Shown in pieces: positions 10,299 to 20,200 of a stretch of DNA of 64,000 bases. The notes beneath the pieces were generated by a model. The model saw only the letters and a program-made list of their open reading frames with translations. It did not search any database and was not told the origin of the DNA. The position numbers were made by a program, and so were the translations under genes. Source of the DNA: Ramlibacter tataouinensis (lineage in GTDB: Bacteria; Pseudomonadota; Gammaproteobacteria; Burkholderiales; Burkholderiaceae_C); NCBI RefSeq assembly GCF_001580455.1, contig NZ_CP010951.1, forward strand, positions 4,179,001 to 4,243,000, read 5' to 3'. Every line of letters starts with the position of its first letter. Position 1 is the first letter of the stretch.

Positions 10299-13200
10299 CT
10301 ATTGCGCGCTGAGGATCATCACGAGCAGCCGGAACCACGGCTGCTCGATCTCGCTTTCCGGCAAATGCGCGCGCTGCGCCGCCAGCACTTCCGCCGCGCG
10401 CGCGCGATCGCCCCGGCCCAGCAGCGCGCTGGTGGTCGCCAGCGCCGCGAAAGACCGTGCCGGCGTCGTGAGCGAGGGGTCCTGCGCCTGCACCTGCAAG
10501 CCGCGCTCCTGCGTCGCCGCCGCATCGCGAGCCGCCACGCCAGCCAGCAGGCCGAGCCACGCCGACTGCACCGGCGTCAGCTTGCTGCCGCAGCGCTGCG
10601 CCATGCCGCTCCAGAAGCCCTGCGCGTCTTTGGGCAGCGCGCCGGCATTGAGGATGGAAGCCACCCGCACGACCGACTGCCAGGCCGGTCCGGTTTCCGC
10701 CGGCACTGCGCAGGATTGCGACCAGCCGCGCACCAGTGCGAGGTCCACCGCGTAGTCGGCGTACCAGCTCGCATCGCCGGCGTCCACCGGCCTGCCTTGC
10801 AGGTAGCGCATGGCATTGCGTCCCGCTGCGACCTTCTGCAGCGCCTTGGGCATGGTTGCGGTGGCGATCGTCACCTGGCCGGCATGGGGCGCCGGCCCGT
10901 TCGCGAATTCCAGGAAGGGCAGCGGCGCCTCGGGCAGCGCGAACAGCGGCGCTGCCGTGGCGCCCAGGAAGCGGGCGCGGGCGGCGTGGTTGTCGACGAA
11001 GGGAAAGTAGTCGGAGTTCGGCGGCGCGCCATAGGACTGCGCCAGGATGCGGATCGCCGCCGCCGGCCCGCCGTCATGCCCGGCCAGGCTGGCGGCGCTG
11101 TCGATGCCGATCTCCAGCAGGCGCTTTCGCATGCCCTGCATGCCGTCCAGCGCCGCCACGTCGATCGCCGGCGGGCGGCCGTTGCGCCGCGCCACCAGCA
11201 CCACGTCGGCGTGGTTGGTGGTGTAGGCGGCGAAATCGGGGAAGACCGTGGCGAAGGCGCGCACGATGGAGCCCACCACCTGCGGGCTGGCTTCGTACAG
11301 GTGCAGCCACTGCACGAAGTGCCCGTCGGCGGCCAGGTGGTTGGCGGCGTGGCGGTAGAACTCGGTGGTGAACAGGCCGGAGACGCCGCTCACCCACGGG
11401 TTGGAGGGCTCGGAGACGATCAGGTCGTAGTGCGCGCGGGCCTTGGCGAAATGGGCCCGGGCGTCGTCGATGATGATGCGGCTGCGCGGATCCTCGAACA
11501 CCTTGGCATTGCGCGGGCGGAACAGCTGCGCGGCCTCCACCATCATGGGTTCGATCTCGATGGTGTCCACCGCTTCCAGCCGCGGCGACTCCAGCAGCAC
11601 GGCGCTGGAGGTGCCGGTGCCCAGGCCGATCACCGCCGCGCGCCGGGCCTGCGGATGGTGGATGGGACCGAGCGCGCCCAGCAGCACCATGGTGGCATCG
11701 TCCAGGGTCGTCACCGCGCCCTGCGGGTGGCTGGCGCCGTCGGACTTGCCGTTCGTCAGCAGGCTGCGCGTGCCATTGCGGCTTTCCAGCACCGTCACGG
11801 TCGCGGTCTTGCCGTCTCGATGAAACGGGATGATGCTGTCCCGATCCACGAGCGGGCTGCCGTTGCGGAACACGCCGGAGGCCAGCACGCGCGTGTCCAG
11901 CGTGGTCGCCAGCGGGAAGGCGAGCAGCAGGGCGCAGGCGGTGCCGGCGGCCAGTGCGGGCGAGACCCATCGGCGTGGTGCGACGGCTTTCTCGCCGGGC
12001 CCGGCCAGGCGCCACAACAGCAGGCCCAGCGCCACGTCGATCGCAGCGCCCGTGGCCAGCGACCACTTGAGGCCCAGGGCCGGCAGCAGCAGGTGCACGG
12101 CCAGGAGCACGCCGGCGATCGCGCCGAAGGTGTTGACGCCGTAGACCTGTCCCACCTGGCGCTCGCCGTGACCGCCGCGCAGCAGCGCCGCGGTGATCAG
12201 CGGCAGGGTCATGCCGGCGCAAATCGTGGCCGGCAGCATCACGGCCGCGGCCATCACGCCCATCGCGATGTTGAACAGGCCATAGGCCTCCTCGGCACGC
12301 CGCAGGGCGCGCAGCGCGAAGGCCATGGTGTCGAACAGGCCGGCATAGAGCGGCAGCGTGGCCACGGCCAGCACGCCCATCAGCACCTGGATGGCCGCCA
12401 GCAGTCGCAGCACGCCGGGGGCGGTATCGATGCGCTTGCGGATCCACCAGGCGCCCAGCGCCAGGCCCAGGATGAAGGCCGACAGCATCAGCTCGAAGGA
12501 GTGGGTGGCGGCGCCGAACACCAGGGTCAGCATGCGGATCCACACCACTTCGTAGACGAAGGAGGACAGCCCGGTGAGCGCCGCGACCAGCAGCAGCACG
12601 CGCAATTCCCGCGTCGAGGCCTGGGCCGCCGGCCGCTGCGCCGCAGGCGGCTCGGCCTGGGCGTCGCCCACGCTGCCGGCCGCGAAGGCCGCCAGCGCGA
12701 CCAGCAAGTTCATGCTGCCCGCCAGCAGCATCGTGCCCGGCAGCCCCAGCGCGGGGATCAGCAGGAAGCCCGATCCGAGCACGCCCAGCGCCGCGCCAGC
12801 ACTATTGAGGAAATAGAGAAGGCTCAGGCCGCGGCCCGGCCGCACGCCCAGGCGGATCACGCCCGCGCTCATGAGCGGGAAGGTGGTCCCGAGCAGGATC
12901 GAGGGCGGCAGGATCAGGGCCGCGGCCAGCAGCCAGGACGCAGCGCAGGAGCCCGGTTCGCCGCACACGGCCGGCAGGAAGCTGGCCGTGGCCCAGGCGG
13001 ATGCACTCTCGAACAGGCGCTGGAAGCCGAAGGCGAACACGCCCACCAGCGCTTCCGCCGCCGCATAGAGCAGGATCGGCCGGCGCAGGCGCTCCGACCA
13101 GCGCCCGGTCAGCCAGGCGCCCAGGGCGAGGCCGCCGACGAACACCACCAGCACCACGGCCTGCGCATAGGCGGCATGTCCCAGCAGCAGCTTGAGGTAG

Positions 13201-13310
13201 TGCGACCAGATCGACTCGTAGATCAGGCCGCAAAAGCCCGAGACGAAGAAAATGGCGTAGAGGGCGAGGACCTGGCGCGAGCGCGCCACAGGCTGCTGGG
13301 TTTCATGCAT
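10299..13310 (-). CDS. fused membrane transporter-like/spermidine synthase-like protein
   Basis: 1003 residues. The N-terminal half is polytopic, with about 12-14 hydrophobic segments resembling an MFS-like module; the family mark FVSGFCGLIYESIW opens the protein. Around residues 540-740 lies a spermidine-synthase fold: VIGLGTGTSS binds (decarboxylated) SAM, EIEPMMVEAA follows, and SEPSNPWVSGVSGLFTTEFY is the catalytic loop. Residues beyond about 800 form a separate, helix-rich tail with no recognised domain. Whether such fused proteins make polyamines is unproven. It is convergent with the pirin operon, separated by 21 bp that hold a small CGGAC/GTCCG hairpin. Confidence 0.85.
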   Translation of the reverse strand: MHETQQPVARSRQVLALYAIFFVSGFCGLIYESIWSHYLKLLLGHAAYAQAVVLVVFVGGLALGAWLTGRWSERLRRPILLYAAAEALVGVFAFGFQRLFESASAWATASFLPAVCGEPGSCAASWLLAAALILPPSILLGTTFPLMSAGVIRLGVRPGRGLSLLYFLNSAGAALGVLGSGFLLIPALGLPGTMLLAGSMNLLVALAAFAAGSVGDAQAEPPAAQRPAAQASTRELRVLLLVAALTGLSSFVYEVVWIRMLTLVFGAATHSFELMLSAFILGLALGAWWIRKRIDTAPGVLRLLAAIQVLMGVLAVATLPLYAGLFDTMAFALRALRRAEEAYGLFNIAMGVMAAAVMLPATICAGMTLPLITAALLRGGHGERQVGQVYGVNTFGAIAGVLLAVHLLLPALGLKWSLATGAAIDVALGLLLWRLAGPGEKAVAPRRWVSPALAAGTACALLLAFPLATTLDTRVLASGVFRNGSPLVDRDSIIPFHRDGKTATVTVLESRNGTRSLLTNGKSDGASHPQGAVTTLDDATMVLLGALGPIHHPQARRAAVIGLGTGTSSAVLLESPRLEAVDTIEIEPMMVEAAQLFRPRNAKVFEDPRSRIIIDDARAHFAKARAHYDLIVSEPSNPWVSGVSGLFTTEFYRHAANHLAADGHFVQWLHLYEASPQVVGSIVRAFATVFPDFAAYTTNHADVVLVARRNGRPPAIDVAALDGMQGMRKRLLEIGIDSAASLAGHDGGPAAAIRILAQSYGAPPNSDYFPFVDNHAARARFLGATAAPLFALPEAPLPFLEFANGPAPHAGQVTIATATMPKALQKVAAGRNAMRYLQGRPVDAGDASWYADYAVDLALVRGWSQSCAVPAETGPAWQSVVRVASILNAGALPKDAQGFWSGMAQRCGSKLTPVQSAWLGLLAGVAARDAAATQERGLQVQAQDPSLTTPARSFAALATTSALLGRGDRARAAEVLAAQRAHLPESEIEQPWFRLLVMILSAQ

Positions 13311-13465
13311 CTGCCGATTCTAGGAAGCGACTGTCGCGGGGCCGCCACGGGCTATCCCGGTCAACGAGCCCGCTTCGATCTGGCGGCGATCAAAAAGTGA
13401 AACCTCAGGCTGCACGATAATTGCGTGCCGCCGGAGGAGCGGTGCATTTCAGAAAAAGAACAAGC

Positions 13466-15097
13466 ATGCAGACGCCGCCTGCCGTTTTCCCCTTGCCCGC
13501 CTCGAATGCCTTCCTCGGCCTCGCCTTGCCGGGTCGGGCCGGCGCAGCGCTGCTCGTGGTGTTCACCGGCCTGCTGACGGCCTGGGTTTTCTTCCTTGGC
13601 TACTACCCATCGATCTTCCATTCGGATGCGGCCGCGCACCAGTTGCTGGCACAGGCCATGGTGGACGAGCGCAGCCTGTTGCCCCGGGACTTCGCCTACG
13701 GCAACCAGTTGATCCTGTGGCGCAACAACCTGTTCATCGCGCCGGCGCTGGCACTGGGCCTGGAAGGCTATCGCGCCTACGCGGCGGGCTCCATGGCGAC
13801 CTTCGCCGTCTTCTTCCTCGCGGCGTTCCTGTGCATCGACTCGCTGCTGCAGCACTGGCGCCGCTCGTTGCTGGCCTGCTGGCTGCTGTTCCTGCCCCTG
13901 GGCCACACCGAAGCCGACTTCATCCTCGGCCAGCAATCGCACCTGGGCATCGTGGTGCTGGCGCTGGTGATCGTCATCCAGGCGTTTCGCGCGAGCCAGG
14001 GGCACCGGCGGGCGCCGGTGCTGTGCGCCCTCGCGGTGTTCCTGCTGGTGCTGGAGGCGCCGACGCGCGCCGTGATGCTGCTGCTGCCGCTGGCCGCGGC
14101 GCTGTGGGCCGGCGGACGGCTGGGCGGCGCCAGGTCCTGGCTCGGTCTGGTGGTCGCCGGGGCCCTGGCCGGGTATGCGGGCAACCGCTGGCTGCTCCTT
14201 TCCCATCAGGTCGTCGGCATCCCGCCCCTGCCGCTCGCGGCCTATGACCACTTCCTGGCACGGGCCAGCGAACTGCTCAAGGGCATCGTCGACTATTTCA
14301 TCGGTTTCTACCAGTTCGCGGGGATGTCCTCGAAGCCGGCGCACCTGGTCCTGTACGCCTTGAAGACGCTGGCGCTGGCCCTGTTCGCGGGCCTCGCGGT
14401 CTGGCTGGGCGCGCGCCTGGCCCGGCGGGTGATGTCGCCGCCGCAGTCGCACCCGGCGGCAGGTCCCATCGAGTTCGTGGGGATGACGGGCGGGCTGGGC
14501 GCAGCGCTGGGCTTTTTCATCGTGTGCGCGATCGAGTACTGGCTCGACATCCGGCACTTCCTTTGGGCGCTGGTGCTCCTGAAGCTGGCGCTGCTGCTGG
14601 CGGCGCTCCAGTGGCTGTCGCACCGGCGGTTCGAGCGACCGATGCTTGCCGCGCTGTGCGCGCTGGCGATCCTGACATCCACGGTGGGTTCCGCCCTTGT
14701 CGTTCCTCCCTATCGCGCGCGGCTCCAGTCGGAGCTTGCCGTGCACAACGACGGGCCGGTGTTCGCGCGCGTCGCCGCCCGGATGAAGGAGCTAGGGATC
14801 CGCCGCATCTACGGCGAGCACTGGGCCACGCTGCGCACCGAGGTCCTGATTCCCGGCGCGCAGGCTTCCGTGATCACCCTGGACGGGGACAAGGTCCAGT
14901 TCGTTTCCTTCGTGACCCGTCCGAGCCGCCAGTGCGTCGGCGGCGAAGTGCTGTACCTGCTGGACCGCGGCATCGCGCCCGAGATGAGGATCATCGAAAA
15001 AGTGCTGGCCGGCGGCGGCCGCGAGGTGGAGTGCCTGCGGGGCAACTGGACCCTGTTCGCCGGGCCGCCGGTCTGGGACAGGGCGGGCTGCTTGTGA
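13466..15097 (+). CDS. polytopic membrane protein, candidate GT-C type glycosyltransferase
   Basis: 543 residues from ATG 13466 (an in-frame start 15 codons earlier lacks homology-like features). About ten hydrophobic segments and, after the first, a periplasmic loop FHSDAAAHQLLAQAM with an acidic residue where GT-C transferases carry their catalytic Asp. A soluble region of about 120 residues closes the protein. No family is recognised directly. The inference comes from context: gtrA and a GtrB-like gene follow with overlapping starts, which is the gene make-up of gtr cassettes, where the third member is the acceptor-specific transferase. Confidence 0.6.
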   Translation: MQTPPAVFPLPASNAFLGLALPGRAGAALLVVFTGLLTAWVFFLGYYPSIFHSDAAAHQLLAQAMVDERSLLPRDFAYGNQLILWRNNLFIAPALALGLEGYRAYAAGSMATFAVFFLAAFLCIDSLLQHWRRSLLACWLLFLPLGHTEADFILGQQSHLGIVVLALVIVIQAFRASQGHRRAPVLCALAVFLLVLEAPTRAVMLLLPLAAALWAGGRLGGARSWLGLVVAGALAGYAGNRWLLLSHQVVGIPPLPLAAYDHFLARASELLKGIVDYFIGFYQFAGMSSKPAHLVLYALKTLALALFAGLAVWLGARLARRVMSPPQSHPAAGPIEFVGMTGGLGAALGFFIVCAIEYWLDIRHFLWALVLLKLALLLAALQWLSHRRFERPMLAALCALAILTSTVGSALVVPPYRARLQSELAVHNDGPVFARVAARMKELGIRRIYGEHWATLRTEVLIPGAQASVITLDGDKVQFVSFVTRPSRQCVGGEVLYLLDRGIAPEMRIIEKVLAGGGREVECLRGNWTLFAGPPVWDRAGCL

Positions 15098-15492
15098 CGA
15101 GGGCGCGCATGCGAGTGCTGGCGCAGTTCGCCCGTTTCGGGCTGGTCGGCGTGGCCAACACCCTGGTCGGCAGCGGCCTGATCCTGCTGCTCGCCTGGCA
15201 GGGGGTCGATCCCTACCTGGCCAATATCCTCGGCTACGTCACCGGCACCTTGCTCAGTTTTGCCCTGAATGCCCGCTGGACCTTCGGATCGCGCATGAGC
15301 GCCGACCACCTGGCGCGTTTTCTCCTCGTGATCGTGGCGGCCTATGTCATCAACCTGCTGGTGCTCGCCCTGACCCTCGGACTCGGCTGGGGAGCGCTGG
15401 CGAGCCAGCTGCCGGCCATGGTGTGCTTCACGGTGGCGAATTTCCTCGGGCAGCGCTACTTCACCTTCCGCGAACAGGAACAGACTGCATGA
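15094..15492 (+). CDS. GtrA family protein (putative lipid-linked sugar flippase)
   Basis: 132 residues with four transmembrane helices. FGLVGVANTLVGSGLILLL and NARWTFGS, together with the C-terminal FLGQRYFTF, are the GtrA fingerprint. Family members are thought to flip undecaprenyl-phosphate-linked sugars. GTG at 15094 overlaps the previous stop (GTGA); ATG at 15109 is a possible alternative. The stop overlaps the next ATG. Confidence 0.9.
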   Translation: MTRARMRVLAQFARFGLVGVANTLVGSGLILLLAWQGVDPYLANILGYVTGTLLSFALNARWTFGSRMSADHLARFLLVIVAAYVINLLVLALTLGLGWGALASQLPAMVCFTVANFLGQRYFTFREQEQTA

Positions 15493-16439
15493 AGCTGGCC
15501 ATTGTCGTGCCCTGCTACAACGAAGAAGAGGTCCTGCCGGTGACCCTGAAGCGGCTGCTGGGGCTGCTGTCGCAACTGCGGGCCCAGGGAGCGGTCGACT
15601 CGGACTCCATGTTGCTGTTCGTGGATGACGGCAGCAAGGACCGCACCTGGGAGCTGCTGCGCGAGGCCGCCGCGGCCGACGCCCGGGTGCAGGCGCTGCG
15701 CCTGTCACGCAATCGGGGGCACCAGCGCGCGCTGCTGGCCGGCCTGCGCGAAGCCCAGGCGGACGCTGTCGTCAGCATCGACGCGGACCTGCAGGACGAC
15801 CTGGGCGCCATCGTCCAGATGGTGGCGGCGGCGGCCGGCGGCGCCGACATCGTCTACGGTGTGCGCTGCCAGCGCAACTCGGATACGGCCTTCAAGCGCA
15901 TCACCGCCGAGGGGTATTACCGGCTGCTGGCGATGTTCGGCGTGGAGGTCATCTTCAACCATGCGGACTTCCGGCTGATGTCGCGCCGGGCGCTGGAGGC
16001 GCTGGGGAAGTTCCAGGAGTCCAATCTCTTCCTGCGCGGCATGGTGCCGCAACTCGGCTTCATGACCACCGTCGTGTACTACGAGCGGCATGAGCGTCAT
16101 GCGGGCAATTCGAAGTACCCGCTGGCGAAGATGCTTTCGCTGGCCTGGGAGGGCATCACTTCGTTCTCGGTCGCGCCCCTGCGCTTCATCACACTGCTGG
16201 GGCTGTCCACCTGCCTGCTGGCCCTGGGGCTCGGGCTGTGGGCGCTGGGGATCGGGATCTTCACCAGCGAGGCCGTGCCGGGATGGACCTCGACGGTGGT
16301 GCCGCTCGCCTTCATCGGCGGGGTGCAATTGCTCTCCCTGGGCGTGATCGGCGAATACGTCGGCAAGATCTATCTCGAGACCAAGCGGCGGCCGGCCTAC
16401 TTCGTCTCGGAACGGCTCAGTCCGGACGACGCGACCTGA
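15489..16439 (+). CDS. glycosyltransferase family 2, GtrB/ArnC-like undecaprenyl-phosphate glycosyltransferase
   Basis: 316 residues. Starts at ATG 15489 with a 4-base overlap to gtrA. GT2 catalytic domain: VVPCYNEEEVLP, FVDDGSKDRTWE, and SIDADLQDD with the DXD metal motif, then the YGVRCQRNSD and FRLMSRRALEAL region of bactoprenol glycosyltransferases. Two C-terminal transmembrane helices anchor it. It would load a sugar from a nucleotide donor onto undecaprenyl phosphate at the inner face of the membrane, for GtrA and the polytopic protein to use outside. Confidence 0.9.
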   Translation: MKLAIVVPCYNEEEVLPVTLKRLLGLLSQLRAQGAVDSDSMLLFVDDGSKDRTWELLREAAAADARVQALRLSRNRGHQRALLAGLREAQADAVVSIDADLQDDLGAIVQMVAAAAGGADIVYGVRCQRNSDTAFKRITAEGYYRLLAMFGVEVIFNHADFRLMSRRALEALGKFQESNLFLRGMVPQLGFMTTVVYYERHERHAGNSKYPLAKMLSLAWEGITSFSVAPLRFITLLGLSTCLLALGLGLWALGIGIFTSEAVPGWTSTVVPLAFIGGVQLLSLGVIGEYVGKIYLETKRRPAYFVSERLSPDDAT

Positions 16440-16452
16440 GCCCGCGCCGGCT

Positions 16453-17190
16453 TCAGCCCGCCGCCGGCAGCAGGTCGGCCTGCAGCGCTTCGCGCTCGTC
16501 GAACACGAAGCAGCGGCCGTGGAAATGCGCGCCACCGGCTTCCTCGAAGTACTTCAGGATGCCGCCTTCCAGCTGCCAGACCGTGTCCAGGCCGGCCTCC
16601 TGCAGCACCAGCGCCGCCTTTTCGCAGCGGATGCCGCCGGTGCAGAAGCTCACCACCGCCTTGCCTTCCAGCTCCGCGCGGCGTTCGCGCAGCGCCTGCG
16701 GGAATTCACTGAACCTGGAGAGCCGCCAGTCGATGGCGCTGTCGAAGCTGCCGTAGTCGACCTCGAAGCCATTGCGCGTGTCCAGCAGCGCGAGCGGCCG
16801 GCCTGCGTCGTCGTGGCCCTGGTCCAGCCAGCGCTTGAGCGTGAGGGCCTGGAGGGCCGGCGCGCGTCCGGCGGCCGGCCGGATCGCCGGATGGTCCATG
16901 CGGATGATCTCGCGCTTGACCTTCACCCGCAGGCGGCCGAAGGGCTGGCGCTGGGACCAGCTCTCCTTGGCCGAAAGTCCCGCCAGCCGCGCGTCGGCGC
17001 GCAATTCCTGCAGGAAACCGCGCACCGCCTCGGCGGCGCCGGCCAGGAACAGGTTGATGCCTTCCTCGGCCAACAGGATGGTGCCCTTGAGCCCCAGCGC
17101 CTCGGCGCGGCCCAACAGGCGCTCGCGCAGGGTGTGGGCGTCGGGCAGCGGAACGAAGTGGTAGGCGGAGACGTTCAGGACATTGTTCAC
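16453..17190 (-). CDS. trhO: tRNA uridine hydroxylase, rhodanese type
   Basis: 245 residues, homologous to E. coli YceA/TrhO, which hydroxylates U34 of tRNA on the way to 5-methoxy/oxyacetyl uridine. N-terminal acylphosphatase-like domain (AEEGINLFLAG), then a rhodanese domain with the loop FCTGGIRCEKA holding the key Cys. The protein stops soon after CFVFDERE and so lacks the cysteine-rich C-terminal tail of the 350-residue E. coli protein. It is divergent from dnaE across 53 bp, which must hold both promoters. Confidence 0.88.
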   Translation of the reverse strand: MNNVLNVSAYHFVPLPDAHTLRERLLGRAEALGLKGTILLAEEGINLFLAGAAEAVRGFLQELRADARLAGLSAKESWSQRQPFGRLRVKVKREIIRMDHPAIRPAAGRAPALQALTLKRWLDQGHDDAGRPLALLDTRNGFEVDYGSFDSAIDWRLSRFSEFPQALRERRAELEGKAVVSFCTGGIRCEKAALVLQEAGLDTVWQLEGGILKYFEEAGGAHFHGRCFVFDEREALQADLLPAAG

Positions 17191-17243
17191 ATCCGGAATT
17201 TTAGGAGTGTGTCAACCCCCGGGCGTTTCCTACAATTCCACCG

Positions 17244-20200
17244 ATGTTCGTCCACCTGCGCCTGCACACCGAATTCTCCATTGCCGACGGCACGAACCGG
17301 ATCGACGAGATCGTGCAGGCGGCTGCGCAAGACCAGCAGCCGGCGCTGGCGATCACCGACCTGAACAACCTGTACGGCGGGATCAAGTTTTACAAGGCCG
17401 CGCGCTCGGCGGGCGTGAAGCCGCTGCTCGGTGCCGAACTCGTGCTGCAGGGCCTGTCGCAGGAACCCGCCGCGCTGTCGCGCATCCTGGTGCTGGTGCA
17501 GAACCGGCAGGGCTACCTGAACCTGTGCGAGCTGCTGACACGCGCCTGGACCAGCAACGTGATCGATAACCAGGGCGCCTGCAAGCTCGAATGGCTGCGC
17601 GAGCTGAGCGAGGGCCTGATCGCGCTTTCCGGCGCACAGGCCGGTCCGGTGGGCCAGGCGCTGCAGCGGCGCGACGAAGGGCGCGCAGGCGAGGTGGCGC
17701 TCACGCTCGCTTCGGTCTTCCCGCACCGCTTCTACATCGAACTGCAGCGCGCCGGCCGCGCCGATGACGAGGCCCATGTGGCGTCGGCGGTGCAGCTGGC
17801 CGCGCGCCTGAACCTGCCGGTGGTGGCGACCCACCCCGTGCAGTTCCCGGCCGAGCAGGACTACGAGGCGCATGAAGCGCGTGTGTGCATCTCCGGCGGC
17901 GAGATCCTGGGCAACCCGCGCCGGGTGCGCCGCTTCACGCGCGAGCAGTGGTTCAAGCCGCAGGCCGCGATGGAGCAGCTGTTCGCCGACGTGCCCTCGG
18001 CCGTGGCCAACACCCAGGAGATCGCCAAGCGCTGCAACCTGGTGCTGGAGCTGGGCAAGCCGCAGCTGCCCGTGTTCCCCACGCCCAACGGCATGCCGAT
18101 CGAGGAGTACTTCCGCTTTGCCTCGCGCGAAGGCCTGAAGGAGCGCCTGCTCCACCTGTACCCCGACGAGGTGGCGCGCGAGAAGCAGAGGCCGCGCTAC
18201 GAGCAGCGGCTGGACTTCGAGATCGAAACCATCCTGACCATGAAGTTCCCGGGGTACTTCCTCATCGTGGGCGACTTCATCAACTGGGCCAAGAACAACC
18301 GCTGCCCGGTGGGGCCGGGGCGCGGCTCGGGTGCGGGCTCGCTGGTGGCCTACGCGCTCAAGATCACCGACCTGGACCCGCTGGCCTACAACCTGCTGTT
18401 CGAGCGTTTCCTGAACCCGGAACGTGTGTCGATGCCGGACTTCGACATCGACTTCTGCCAGAGCAACCGCGATCGCGTCATCGACTACGTCAAGGGCAAG
18501 TACGGCAAGGATGCGGTGAGCCAGATCGCCACCTTCGGAACGATGGCGGCGAAGGCCGCGATCCGCGACGTCGGCCGCGTGCTCGACATGGGCTACAACT
18601 ACTGCGATGGCATCAGCAAGCTGATCCCGAACAAGCCGGGCCAGCACATCACCATCGACGATGCGATCAAGCAAGAGCCGCAGCTGGCCGAGCGGCTGGA
18701 GAAGGAAGACGAGGTCAAGACGCTGATCGGCCTGGCGCAGAAGCTCGAAGGCATGACCCGCAACGTCGGCATGCATGCCGGCGGCGTGCTGATCGCGCCG
18801 GGCAAGCTCACCGACTTCACGCCGCTGTACCAGCAGCCCGGCAGTGACTCGGCCGTCAGCCAGTACGACAAGGACGACGTCGAGGCGGCAGGGCTCGTGA
18901 AGTTCGACTTCCTGGGCCTGGCCACGCTCACCATCCTGGAGATCGCCAAGGACTTCATCCGCGCGCGCCATCCGAAACGGGCCGATTTCGCCTTCGAGAA
19001 CGTGCCGCTGGAGGACGCGCCCACCTACCGGCTGTTCGCCGACGGCAAGACCGAAGCGGTGTTCCAGTTCGAATCGCGCGGCATGCAGGGCATGCTGCGC
19101 GACGCCAAGCCCACGCGGCTGGAGGACCTGGTCGCGCTGAACGCCATGTTCCGCCCGGGGCCGATGGAGAACATCCCGTCCTTCTGCGCGCGCAAGAACG
19201 GACGCGAGGACGTGGTCTATCCGCATCCGCTGCTGGAGCCGGTGCTCTCCGAGACCTACGGGATCATGGTCTACCAGGAGCAGGTGATGCAGGCCGCCCA
19301 GATCCTCGGCGGCTATTCGCTCGGCGGCGCCGACCTCCTGCGCCGGGCGATGGGCAAGAAGAAGCCCGAGGAAATGGCGCAGCACCGCCAGATCTTCCGC
19401 AAGGGCGCCGCCGACAAGAGCATCAGCGAAGAAAAGGCCGACGAGATCTTCGACCTGATGGAGAAGTTCGCGGGCTACGGCTTCAACAAGTCGCACGCCG
19501 CGGCCTATTCGCTGCTGGCCTATCACACCGGCTGGCTGAAGGTCCATTACACCGCCGAGTTCTACTGCGCCAACATGACAGTGGAAATGGACGACACCGA
19601 CAAGCTCAAGGTGCTGTTCGAGGACGCGCGGGACAACTTCGGCATCGGCTTCGAGGCCCCGGACATCAACCGCGGCGTCTACCGCTTCGAGCCGGTGTCG
19701 GACAAGCTGATCCGCTACGGCCTGGGGGCGGTCAAGGGCACCGGCCAACAGGCCATCGATGCCATCGTGGACGCGCGTCAGGCGGGCGGGCCGTTCCAGA
19801 GCCTGTACGACTTCTGCGTGCGCATCGACCGCAGCCGGGTCAACAAGCGCACGGTGGAAGCCCTGATCAAGGCGGGCGCCTTCGATTCGCTGCAGCTCAA
19901 TCGCGCCTCGCTGCTGGCCTCGCTCGACCTGGCCTTCGACTTTGCCGCCGCTACCGATGCCAATGCCAACCAGGGCGGCCTGTTCGACATGGACGACTCG
20001 CATGCGGCCAGCACGCAGGAGCCGCCGCTGGTGGAAGCCACGCCCTGGGGCGTGCGCGAGCGGCTCGGGTTCGAGAAGATGGCGATCGGCTTCTTCCTGT
20101 CGGGCCACCTGTTTGACGAGGTCGCGCTGGAGGTGCGGCGCTTCGCCAAGCGCGCCATCGACGACCTGATCGACAGCCGCGAACCGCAACTGCTGGCCGG

